This document shows, one piece after another, positions 1 through 12,500 of a stretch of DNA of 64,000 bases. Where the stretch lies: NCBI GenBank assembly GCA_951812925.1, contig OX638371.1, positions 83,213,697 to 83,277,696 on the forward strand, in the 5' to 3' direction. The stretch is from Calliopum simillimum (taxonomy: Eukaryota > Arthropoda > Insecta > Diptera > Lauxaniidae). Every line of letters begins with the position of its first letter. Position 1 is the stretch's first letter. The translations under genes and the position numbers were made by a program. Under the pieces are notes generated by a model. It saw nothing but the letters and a program-made list of their open reading frames with translations, did no database searches and was not told where the DNA came from.

Positions 1-506
1 AATTTGCTCCGTCGAAAGAACAAAAAAATAAAATTAACAATTACACAAAAAAGCCAAAAATTTCGCATCCTTATGTCAACACAACTGACCCATCTGTAGA
101 TTCGTTGCGTTCAAAAACCATGAACGGTAGATGAGAAAAAACCATTTTTGCGCCCACTTAAGGTCAAAATGAATGATTTGAATTTTTCAAGAGGATAAAA
201 CAATTGTCATCGGAATGCACTATATTATCGAAACTTTTAAGGCACCATAGAAGATGTCAATGTGAGGAAGAGGAAGAAAGTTAAGAGTATCTCCGCTGTA
301 AATGTTTTCATCTCCATCGGCGTTAGTTTGCACGGTTAGGGCGTTATTATTTCAGCAATCTGATTGATTTAGTCAACGAAAGGATTCGTAAACTTTCCTT
401 ATTTTTCAAAAAATCTAAGTGAGTTTGGGTTTGCTTACTTTAAATGAATTTTAACAATATGATTGTTACGTTTATAAAATATTTATACATATAAACATAA
501 ACTTAC
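1..506. other. 3' continuation of the minus-strand gene, no feature recognised
   Basis: This is AT-rich sequence downstream of the last visible exon. No stop codon ends the coding frame inside the exon at 507-542, so the gene should continue past the left edge. I found no convincing acceptor, donor or open reading stretch here. Confidence 0.4.
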
Positions 507-542
507 CCTTCCAGATGTTCTAGGTGCTACCGGTTTCGACTT
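507..542 (-). CDS. Microexon, 36 nt (KSKPVAPRTSGR)
   Basis: The last exon visible in transcription order. The acceptor is a T-rich tract ending CAG and the donor is GTAAGTTT. It reads in phase 0 as KSKPVAPRTSGR, a basic Pro/Ser linker downstream of Ulp domain 1. It contains no stop, so at least one more exon lies left of the window. Confidence 0.65.
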
Positions 543-3500
543 CTGAAATAAAAAAAAAAAATTATTGTTCATTCAAAATTTATCCCTATTTATTTTTCAT
601 CATTTCTTTTTGGACGTCCTTCAAATGGATTGTCTTCAGGACTTACACAACCACTATGTTATTAATATCTTGGGAAAAGTCCAGGTAATTTCAAATTTAA
701 GTTTGTCATGGAATCTTACGTGATAAGAGGTCATTGAAGGTACAAAAACATTCATATCAGATAACAGATATTATTATTTATGGGGTTTTTAAGAACCCGG
801 ACGAGGCAGAGGTTATTTCAAAATAAAATGGATACCTTGACATGCAAGATATCTATGAAAGAAAAAAAAAATCTTGCATATAGGACAAATGGTTCTTGAG
901 TTATAGACACACGGACAGTCAGACGTATTTTATATAGTAGCATGATATACTTACTGCCATTGGAGTGGGACATGGTGGCTGACGACGAGCTTGACTCTAA
1001 AAAAAAAAAAAAACATCATACATTTTTAAATAAAATTTTGGTTATTATTTCTAAAACTTTTGTGCTACACACCTGCTCTTCTCTGAGCTTAAAGATTAGA
1101 CGTACGATTTCTTGACGCTTTTTCCCCGGAAGTGATCCACAATATTTTATCTGCTTTGGATCGTCAACGTTTTTATTAAAGTTTTTAACATATTCTTCTA
1201 TACTCTGCAGCATGAATAGACCGCAATCGTAGCCATTTTGCTGCTGTGGAACAGTGACATCATAAGCTTTCGGTATTCCTTTAAAGGACACCTCTTCTGT
1301 TAAGAATAACATCAATTCCCTTATTGCTTCTCGTCGCAGGTGCTTTTTTATCATTTCGTCTTGGGTCATGGCTTTTGCTTTATTCATAGAATCAAGCATA
1401 AAAATAGTTGGTTCGAGCTTGTTGGTTCTGGTTCGTAGTCGAATTATAGCGGCGAACCAATGATTATCTGGGCACATGGGCACAATAAGGAAATTCTGCT
1501 TTTTAAGATCGGCGTCCATAAATGATTTCGATACATTTTTATAATCATCGATGCCATTAGTTTGAATCATTATATGAAGCACTTGATAAAAGAAGGGACT
1601 GAAGAAATGTATTAAATTTCGGCGTTTTTTCGATATCAATTCCCGGTCAATATATTTGCAATAAAAGGACACGATGTTGTCGTCTAACCACTCTGTTGGT
1701 TTCAATGTTTCCATATCTCTGACGGTAATGATAATACTTTTATCATCAGGAGGATACTCTAATACTTTATCACAAGGATTCTGAAAAATTTAAATTATAA
1801 TTTGAAACATCCTCTTATTGAAAAAATGAAATAAATAAATATGTAATATCGTATATAGATAAGTACCAATGGTGGTGGTGTTGGTTGTGCTGGCCGTGCT
1901 GGTGATGGTCCACAAGGTGTTGGTTGTTTTGGTGGTGATTGTGCTCGAGGTGGTGTCTTTGGTGATGCTATCGGACATGGAGGTGATCGCGGTGGCGATG
2001 GTCCTCGTGCTGGTGAGTCTGGTGATCCTACCGTAAATCTAAATGTCGGTGTTGGCGATGGTCCTCGTGCTTGTGGTGTTGGCTCTCGTGGTGGTGAGTC
2101 TGGTGATCCTACCGTAAATCTAAATGCCGGCGATTCTGCTATTGGTGATAACGCTCGTGCTGGTGGTCGTATTGGTGATTGTACTCGCTGTGGTGATTGT
2201 ACTCGCTGCGGTGATTGTGCTCGCTGTGGTGATGGTACTCGCTGTGGTGATTGTACTCGCTGTGGTGACTTTGGTGAAGCAATCGGACATGGAGGTGGTC
2301 GCGGTGGCGATGGTGAGGGTGAGGGTGATCCTACCAAAAAGCTAAATGGTTTTTTCGCTCTTGGTTGTGGTGTTTGTTCGCATGGTGGTGGTGTTGGTAC
2401 TCGTGCTTGTGCTTCTGCTTGTGCACAAGCTTGTGCTTCTGCTTGTGCTTGTGCTTCTGCCTCTGCTTGTGCTTTTGCTTCTGCTTCTGCACAAGCTCGT
2501 GCTTCTGCTTCTTCTCTTGCCTTAATTCTGTCTCGGATCCTCTGTTTTTCCTATAAATTTTTTTTTATTAAAAAAAAGAAGGGTAATTTTAAGATCTGCT
2601 ATCTGAAGTTTCTTATGAATGCAGTTTTTTTAATATCGTACAAAGAACACGTAGATTCTATGTTATACACAGACGGAAAGCTTTTATTCTTTTTGTAGCA
2701 AAAATCGTTCAAAAATTACTAAAATTTTTTTAGTAATTTTCGTTCATTTTATGCTCATATGCTGAACACAATTACAAATATTGGGGGTTATCATGAATCA
2801 AGATTCCCGGGGAATTTTTAACTGCAATAGAGAATGCACGGCATTCCGTGAAAATTCCCCGGGAATGTTTATTCACGATAACCCCCATTATTAATTTTTA
2901 TTTTTGTTTTGATTTAAATTTTTTATTTTTTTTTTATTTGGGTTAAATTGGTTAATGGGGAATAATTTTTATAGATTTTCAAAAAAAAAAAAAATAAAAA
3001 AAAAATCTTATTATCGTGAAAGGCAGCAAAATATCCTAATTCTCTTCGAAAATGATAAGACCTCCTATTTTTCTACATAGAATCTTTAACGTCCTACGTT
3101 TGGAAAAAATGTACTTTTCGTGTGTATCGAATAGGGTTACGAATCTTTTAGGAGATGATTAAGGATGCCTAGACTAACAAAAAATTTCACCTGAGGGGGA
3201 GTCAAAAAAATACCCCGGAGGAGTTACAGGGTTAAAACTGATTTTCTGACTTGTTTTAGAAAAAAAAAAAAATAAATTCTTAGGCCACCTCATTCAATAA
3301 AAATGGTTATGGCAAGTTGTCAAAATAAAAAAATGGAAGCCTGATCTTGCCTTGCTTGCTGTCAAAAGACTAGAATCAAAACAAAGAATTTTGACATTTT
3401 CGTAGTTTAAGAAGAAGCAGCATTTGTTATCGCTGCAACCAGGGTAATTCAACCATTGGTCACCCCAGCGTTCTAGAGAAAAATTTTTATTAGAAACCAC

Positions 3501-6500
3501 AGAAAATCATAAAATCAGCTTTAACCTAATAACTCCTCAGGAGAACAGTTTTTTTTTTTAATATAGGATTCCCTTATCACCTCCCAAAAGCTTCGTAACC
3601 TTATATGATGCACGCTGTATATAATTAAATAACCGATGTTTCCTTTTTTGTCCGAAATCACGCTGCACAGTGTTGGATTTGGCTGAAATTTTTGTATAAA
3701 TCGTAATAACTATTTCAATGACAAATTTAATTCTTTACAAAAAGTTTTCTAAAAAAAATATCGAAATTCTGCTTTTATCGCTAGAAAAAACTGTTTTGTC
3801 CACCCTCTCCGATTTTCGGCCTCTAATTTAATAGCAATCCACGGTTTTTTCTTCGTAGATGACACATTTACCGATTTTTGAAAATAAAACCACGTAAACG
3901 TCTTAGTTCTTTTTAATAGACTAAACCACACTTTTTTTAATTTGTTATGAAATAATTATAAAAATTAGATTGTGGTCCGGCATCTTTGAGGTTTTCTCAA
4001 AACTTTTGATAAAATCAACATTTTTTTTTCCCACAAAACACATATTGCTATATTCCAGTTTATGTGCCATCCAAATTTGGATTTAATACAGGCATCGGTC
4101 TAGCCTATGTTTGATCAAATTTTTGAGGTTATACCAAAAGGATTTTCCAACCTTCATATATCTTCCAAGTAGACTGATGAATAAGCATAACCAAATCGTT
4201 TACTAATCTTCCTTCTTTCAAAAGTTCTACGATTTATTCAAACATTTTAGCAAAACTTTTCACTGTGCGCCGCCTGACCGAAATCTACACCAGACAGTTG
4301 CTCGTTGTGAATGGATTTGTTTCTCAAGAAACGCTTGGAGATTTTTTGAGGCCCAAATTCGACAATATCATTTATTTACGAAGCCATTCAGATGGAACAT
4401 CGTACTTTTTGAATTTGGTTTAAAATTTATACAATTTTGGTATAAAATAATTTAATGTAAGACATTTGTATAAATCTTACATATAAAATGGCATACATGA
4501 AATAATATCGAAATGAATTTGGAGATTTTAAAATGCAAGCAAATATTGTTGCAGAAAAATGATTTATCAGTTCTGAATTCCCTTGTCAGCGGAAGGTGTA
4601 ACGCCATTTGCATGAAATTTGCGAGGATTAACATCTCCAAAAATCCGACAGCTTATTCAAGGTGAACATTTTCGAATGTTTATACGAAGTGGAATTTCGA
4701 CCCATAAGAGGGACAGTAAAGGGGCTAGGGGGAAAAAGAGAGAGGTATTCGAAATAAATATTTTAGTTTTGGTTCGTTGTGTTTTTTTTTTTTTTTAATG
4801 TATCGTTTTTCGACCTTTTTTCAAAAATAAGTCGTTGAACCTGATTTAAAACCTTCTTTTATTCAGTAAATACTCACGAGTAATTTGATTTTATTAAATT
4901 CGTATTTCGACCTAAAGGAGTATGTAATATGTGCGAAAAAAGTGTTGAAATCATGCATGATATAGGCTGTAGCTCAGTCATTTTTGACCAGATTTTTAAA
5001 AATTTTTGTTTCTATAGAGCAACAACACTTAACTTTCCATCAAAATTAAATGTATGAAAATTTGTTGAAAAATTGCTGAGCTAAAAATTTTTTTTCGCCT
5101 ATATGTGTAAAACGACCTATCGGTAGACCCAACAAAAAAATCCTTGGGTGATGAAAAAAAAACCGAGTACGCTGAAAATTATTTTTTCGAGTGCCAAACA
5201 CGATGTGCTATGTGAGAACGCAGAACTTATAAATTTTTTCGAATTTGTAGCACAGTGTTATTTTTATACATAAAGTTTTTCTTTCCGTGTATAACAATCT
5301 TTTCCCACTTGCTTGGATTTTGTGATTGGGTTACTTGAAGCTAAGTTATGCAGAAACCGACTTAGTTTGCCAAATAAAGAGCTTTTCGATTTATATTTTG
5401 TAAAAATCAAACTTATCGTTAGCACGGTAGTACTACTTAACCCTTTCAACACTGACGGGACATATGTGTTTCATTGAGTGTTCTCCTTCAACGAACACTG
5501 TTATTCATATCTATTGCTACATGTTTTCATCCCATTAGTTTTAACATTCGATGTGATAATTTACGCATAATAATTTAGTTTCGATATTGCTTGGAATCGT
5601 GTATAAAAAGGCTCTAGTAATGATATACATTTGAACACATGTTAGTTCAGTGGGTGCAGACGTTTTGTTTGATATTACTATTGGGACATATATGTCCCAC
5701 GTACAGTTACTGATGGAAAATATTGGGACGTATATGTCACAACAGTATGTTATTATAGTACTATTGGGACATATATGATATTACCCATGTACGGTTACTG
5801 ATGGGACATCCGTGTCCCAGGACATTTTTCGTTTCTAGTGATACTTTTCCTAAACCCACCCTATGGTACATTATTTGAGACATAACCAATTCATATCAAA
5901 AAATAATTTGAATCTCTAAAAAAAAAAAAATTCGTGTTGAAAGGGTTAAGCCACTGCACAATTTACTGACGGAAATTATGAGTAAGTAGTCTTCTTTTTT
6001 AACACACTACAAATCAACTTTTGGAAAGCTAACCAGATCAGCTAAGCTATTTTGGTGTTGCAAACCAAGATAGTGGTTACAAGGCATAAAACAGAATATT
6101 TTTATAAACTTATTCTTAGAGCTTTTTTGGTATTACTTACAAATCTCGACTTGATCTTTAGAATGAGAGTCGTGATTTCTTGGCGTTGTTCGCTTGGCAT
6201 TAAATTAGAATATTTGATTCTCATAACATCATCGCTTTTTCTATGCACGTTGCCAACAAACTCCTCTATATTCTTTATCATGAAGACGGCGCAATCATAG
6301 TCATGTTCTTGCTGTGGAGTCGCGACATCAATAGCCTGCGGCATTCCATTAAAGCATAGCTCTGCTTTTAAGAATAATATTAAATCTCTGATGGCTCGTC
6401 TTCGCGGATGGCTTCTTAACATCTGCTCTGGGTTGTAACATTTTCCGCTGCTCATCGAATCCAGTATATAAATGATTGGATCGACAATGTTGCACTCATT

Positions 6501-9500
6501 TCGTAGTCTAATTATAATGATGTACCAATGTTCAATTTGCTTTATGGGTACGATAAGGAAGTTATGATTTTCAAGATCGGCATTCATTAAACATCTCGAC
6601 AAATTATTGTATTGTTTGTTTGCACAAATGGTACCATGTAGCTCTTCATAGAAATTGGGATTGAAGCAATGTATTTGATTGTATAATCTATAAACAGGTA
6701 TTAATTCTATCCTTGTATATTCTAAGTAAAACAACACTATTTTGTCGTCCAAAAACACTGGATCGCTTAGTGACCTCATTTCTTTGCCCGTTATGGTGAT
6801 AGTTTTTTCCTCGTATGGATACTTTAATATTAATTGACAATCCACCTATAAGTTCACAAGATAATTTACAATATTAGTAAAAAGAATGACATCGAATAAA
6901 ATATAAAACATACCATTTGCACTGCTTCTTTCAATCTAGGCCTCTGTAAAATAAATTTGTTTTTTATTATAAATATATGTATAACGAGTGTTTTAATTGA
7001 TTGAATACATTGAATGCTAAATAAAACTAAATATTTGAGGGGGCGAATATGAAAAGGCAATTAATACGTTTTCTATGGAGTACCTCGTAATGTGTCTTCA
7101 AATGTTAAAAAATTTTGCATTACGCACCTGCTGCCTGTCGATTCTCCAGATGAGATCTTTGATTTCTTCGCGTTTTGCTTCTGTAAACGTTCTTTCATAT
7201 TTTATGTCAAAAGGATCTTCCCTTTTTAAATTAAAATTTCGTATAAAGTTTTCTATACTCTGTAGCATGAATAAGCCACAGTCGTATTCATTCCTTTGCT
7301 GTGGAACATGAACATCATAAGCACGCGGCTTTCTTTCGGCGCACAACAATTTTTCGTTGGTCAAGAATAATAGTAATTTTCTGATCTCCTTTTTTCGTGG
7401 ATGAATTCTGAACATTTGGTCTTGGTCAAGGTCTCTTTGATGGCCGGACGAATCAAGAATAAAAATGACTGGATCAATTAAACCGTTCATGTTTCGTACT
7501 CTTATTATGGCGACGAACCAATGGTCATTTGGGCGCATGGGCACCACAAGGTAATTATTGGTGTCAAGGTTTGCGTCCATAAATTTTCTTGTCTCGGAAC
7601 AATATCTTTCTGCATCACACAAAGTGCCATGCAACGCTGTATAAAAGTCTGGATTGAAGATATGAACATATTGTTTGCGATGTTTTGCTACTAATTCCAT
7701 GGCCATGTATTTTAAATAAAAGTGCACAATAATGTCGGACAACCACTCTCCTGGTCGCAGTGATCTCATGTCTTTGGTGTAAATAGCTATGGACTTTTCG
7801 TCGGGTGGATACTCCGTATAAAGTTTATTATCCTGTAAATGTTTAACATATAGAAATTTAAGAAAACACTATACACTTGAAGAACTGTCTGTACACATTC
7901 ACACCAGTATCTATACAGGTAAATACTCACTTTTTTCATGATAACGACAAAGGAATTATATTTGTGTGCAGAAAGTTATCCCTACAGTTAATCGGACTAG
8001 CGCATGACAAGTCTCTCACTACTTCCAAACAGGACAAGTACTACTAAGTTCCACAACTAACGAATTTTCATATAATAAACAGACGATTTTTCAATGTTGA
8101 TGTCCTAGGAATCGTCAATTGTCTCCCTCTGCATTACTTATTCACCAGTCAAGAGACAATTGAAAATTTTGAGAGCTTCCAGACTCGATTTCGAGTATCT
8201 AAAAATTGAGCAAACGAATATCATGAGATTGAGAGATGTAATTACATGAAGTATGAGCGAACAATGACGGATTAGCTAATGCGCAATTCAGATGGATAAT
8301 GAAAAACTTACTTTTTTTTTTTTTCAATAATATCCCTGCAGTTAAATTAAGATCTAGTCCCAAAAAGTGACTAGTTCCACAACTGTTCAAAAAGGTACTA
8401 GCGTTGTTCTATTTCCCACGTAGTGCACAGATCGTCAGTTGACAGAAAAAATACAAAGTTTTCATGTTTTTCTTTGGCTTTATTTGCTTTTTTATTAACT
8501 GAGAAGTGCTGCTGATTGAGAAAATGTAGTTTGGTGAGAGAGTACCTAATATGAACAGTAGCTATGGGCTAGTTTGTATGGACATTTTTAAAAATTAACT
8601 TTTTATACCCTGCGGTGGTTTTTTATGTGACGTTTGATAAAAAAGTAAGTGAGCCAAAATTTTGAGGGGGTGGGGTGGGTCTAACCCTTGCCGGATTTGA
8701 GTCAAATTTCGAAATTCGGGGGTAAAATTTTGAAAAAAGCTTCTAACTGCAAACCAGTTATACTTACAGGCATAGAATGTATGACCAACCCTCATTATAA
8801 AGGGTGTTTTTTTTAGAGGTATAGAACTTCGAATTGAAATAAAACACAAGAAAATCGTTTTAATGTCCATCAATTTGGCTTTATTGGAAGGATAATTTTA
8901 TGCCATTAATGTTTAAATATGATTTTGGGCATGTGGCCGCCGCGGCTGGCTCGAATAAAGCCAATTCTACAGGTCCAATTTTCAATCACTTTTTCGAGCA
9001 TGTGGGGCCGTATGTCGGCAATAACGCCACGAATGTTGGCTTCCAAGTCCCCTAACGTTTCTGGTTTGTTGGCGTAGACGAGCGACTTCACATATCCCCA
9101 AAGAAAATAATCCAATGGTGTCAAATCACACGATCTTGGTGGCCAATTGACAGGTCCATTCCGCGAAATTATGCGCTCATCGAATGTTTCCTTCAATAAA
9201 TCGATTGTGACGTGCGCTGTGTGGCATGTAGCGCCGTCTTGTTGGAACCACAACTCATCCACATTCATGCCATCCAATTCGGGAACAAAATAGTCGGCAA
9301 CTGACTCTCCAGCATTATTTCGGAAAAAGTATGGCCCAATGACTCCACCAGCCCATAGAGCACACCAAACAGTCAGTTTTTGTGGATGTAATGGCGTCTC
9401 AAGGGTCATGTGGATTCTCTTCACTCCAAATGCGGCAATTTTGCTTGTTGATGTAGCCATTCAACCAAAAATGAGCCTCATCACTGAACAAAATTTTGCG

Positions 9501-12500
9501 ATGAAAATCAGCATCGAGATCAATCTCATTTTCGGCCCATACACCAAAATCACGACGCATTGCATGGTCTCGCGGCTTTAATTCTTGCACAAGCTGGATC
9601 TTGTAAGGTCGCAAGCCAAGATCTTTGCGCAAAATCTTCCATAAAGTTGATGGACAAAGCTCCAATTGCTGTACACGGTGGCCTTAATTTTCATGACATT
9701 TTTATAAAATCGACCTCCACCACCCCCAGGCTGCCCCTACATTGTTCAAAAGTATGACCCACCCCCATTATTTTTTCCACCCCATCATTTTCACGAAACA
9801 TACTTACCCCATACTTATCCCATACAAAAATACTCATATTTATGTTAATTAATAAACATTTTTGCTCTCATCACCCCTACTGCCCCCATATTGCTACTTA
9901 GGAAGGTAAAATGTATGACCGACCCCCATTAATTTTTCCAGCCCAATAATTTTACTAAGCAAACTTGCCCTCTATCTCCGTCCTTTACCTTTACCGGATG
10001 GTACGATCGGCACACCCAGTAACTGCTCGTTTCCGTCATACGTGAAACGCGTTTTTTTTTTTTTTTGAATTCAAAACCACTGTAACTGTGGCAATTAATT
10101 TTTGTAACAGAAGCAATATTAGAACACCAGTATAAAGTCGCACCCCGGACCGCTTTTGTATGAGACCACCCCTAGAGGGCGGAGATAGTTGCCCTCTATG
10201 TATGTATGTTTTGTAAAATTGTCGAGCTGGAAAAACTAATAGGGGTCGGTGATACATTTTACCTTCCTAAGTAGCACTATGGGGGCAGGGTTGATGAGAG
10301 AAAAAATGTTTATTAATTAACATAAATATGAGTATTTTTGTATGGGAGCACCCCTAGGGGGTGGAGATAGGGGGTAAGTATGCTTCGTGAAAATGATGGG
10401 GTGAAAAAAATAATGGGGGTAGGTCATATTTTTGAACAATGTAGGGGCAGCCTGGGGGTGGTGGAGGTCAATTTTATAAAAAATGTCATGAAAATGAAGA
10501 CTTATATGGGAGCGACCCTTAGGGGTAGAGATAGGGGGTAAGTATGTTTGGTGAAAATGTTGGGGTAGAAAATATAATGGGGGTTGGTCATACGTTCTAT
10601 GCCTGTAAGTATAACTGGTTTGCAGTTAGAAGCTTTTTTCAAAATTTTACCCCCGAAATTCGAACTTTGACTCAAATCCGGCAAGGGTTAGACCCACCCC
10701 ACCCCCTCAAAATTTTGGCTCACTTACTTTTTTATCAAACCTCACATAAAAAACCACCGCTGGGTATAAAAATCGAAAAATTGTTATTAAGCCCATAGCT
10801 AATGAACAGTAACGTTTTTGGTGTTCCATTTTTTTAATAAATTTTCGCGGAAATACGCTACTTTATAGTAAAAAAAATGTTTTGATATCAGTACCGACGC
10901 ACTGTTTCACATCTACATATATTGGACTATCTGGAATTTTGTTTATTTATTGATTATTTAAAAAAATTGTGAATTTTTCATTCGCCATTTAAATTGCGCA
11001 TTAGCTAATCCGTCATTGTTCGCTCGTTCTTCTTCTAATTACATCTCTCAATTTTAAGATACTCTTTCGCTCAATTTTTAGATACTCGAAATCGAGTTTC
11101 GAAGCCCTCAAAATTTTCAATTGTTTCTCGACTGGTAAATAGGTAATGCAGAGGGAGACAATTGTCTCTCGACTAGCGAAAAGCTAATGCAGAGGGAGAC
11201 AATTGACGATTCGTAGAGCATCAACATTGAAAAATCTTCAGTCCATTATATGAAAATTCGTCACTTGTGGAACTAGTACTAGTCCCGCTTGGAAGTAGTC
11301 AAAGACTAGTCATGCACTAGACCGATTAACTGCAGGGATAGGCAATGATTTCACAAGATGTTACAAGGATTTATCATTTCTGCAGAGGCCAGAAATATCA
11401 TTCGATGTTTTATGGGCTTTAAGGAAACAAAACATATTTTATCATATCTTTATAACTATTTGAGGCAAATGGATGAGAATGGATCAATAGGCAAAGAAAA
11501 CAGGTATAAATAACATTCATTCATGCCTCTTAGAATCGATAACACAAAGAAGCAGGCGGTATTTTATTAGAATACTAGCATAACCCGGTGCGCGTCGCTC
11601 CACCTTGTCTTGCGAATCTCATCTGTCTACGTATAGTTTCAGAGATATGATTAATTAACTTTTTTGCAGAGCATGACACCGCCGTTTTCAAGCTTATGAC
11701 CTAGAATCGGTGGATTAGTTTTCAAGCTCATATCTACCTTAGTAGATAATGGTATAAATGTATATAAAATATGTATTTTTAAAATAAATTATATGTAAAT
11801 CGGGATATCTACCCGGATAAAGTCAAATTGAATGATATTAATACTTACCGTTTCACATGCACCTCCTTTTCTGCGACGCTGCAAAAATAGTTTTTTTATC
11901 TTATATGAATATTGTATGAATTGATATTAACAATATTACTTTTAAAATTTTTATATACATAAGTGCATACATACTAATAAGTATTGATACTTACAAGTGC
12001 ATTGTTTTGTGCCTGGCACAATGCCTAAAAAATAAAAAAATTATACATTACTAGATGACCCGGTCAACTTCGTACCACTTTAATTTTATATAATAATCGA
12101 TTACACAGTGCAACAAATTGAGTAAAACCCAATTTGAATTTGATCGTCGCGGAATCAGCGACCCTAAATTAGTCAAAAAAGTTATCCATCAAATCAAATT
12201 TTAGTGTTGCACCGTGTTATCAATCTTAAAAAAATTAAATTTTAAAAATATTTTTGTATGAGAACCACCCTAAATAAATGTTTTGTAGCTTAGTAAAGAT
12301 CTCTCAATATAAAATCTAGGTGGTGTTACTTTCATGTGAATCGATTAAGTGGCATTAGATAAAATGCTATTTGAAGCATGTTTTTGTATGGGAGCTACCC
12401 TAAATAGCCACTTTAAATAATATTTATATAATTTTACTAGTACCTTTTAATTTAAGGATTATGTGGTGCAAATTTTAAGTGAATCGATCAATCGGTCTTT

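Noticed and set aside
2124..2290. Regular GTGATTGTACTCGCTGYG spacing suggesting a CRISPR-like array
   Set aside because: It is an in-frame codon repeat (SPQRV hexads) in a eukaryotic exon with no spacers.
2124..2345. Plus-strand Val/Leu-repeat open frame resembling a membrane peptide
   Set aside because: It is the reverse reading of the Ser-Pro codon repeats in the minus-strand exon 1867-2550, and has no splice or start context of its own.
2365..2556. Plus-strand Cys/Phe-repeat open frame
   Set aside because: Shadow of the alternating Glu/Gln-Ala codons on the minus strand.
8906..9665. An active mariner transposase
   Set aside because: Frameshift, internal deletion and missing DNA-binding half.
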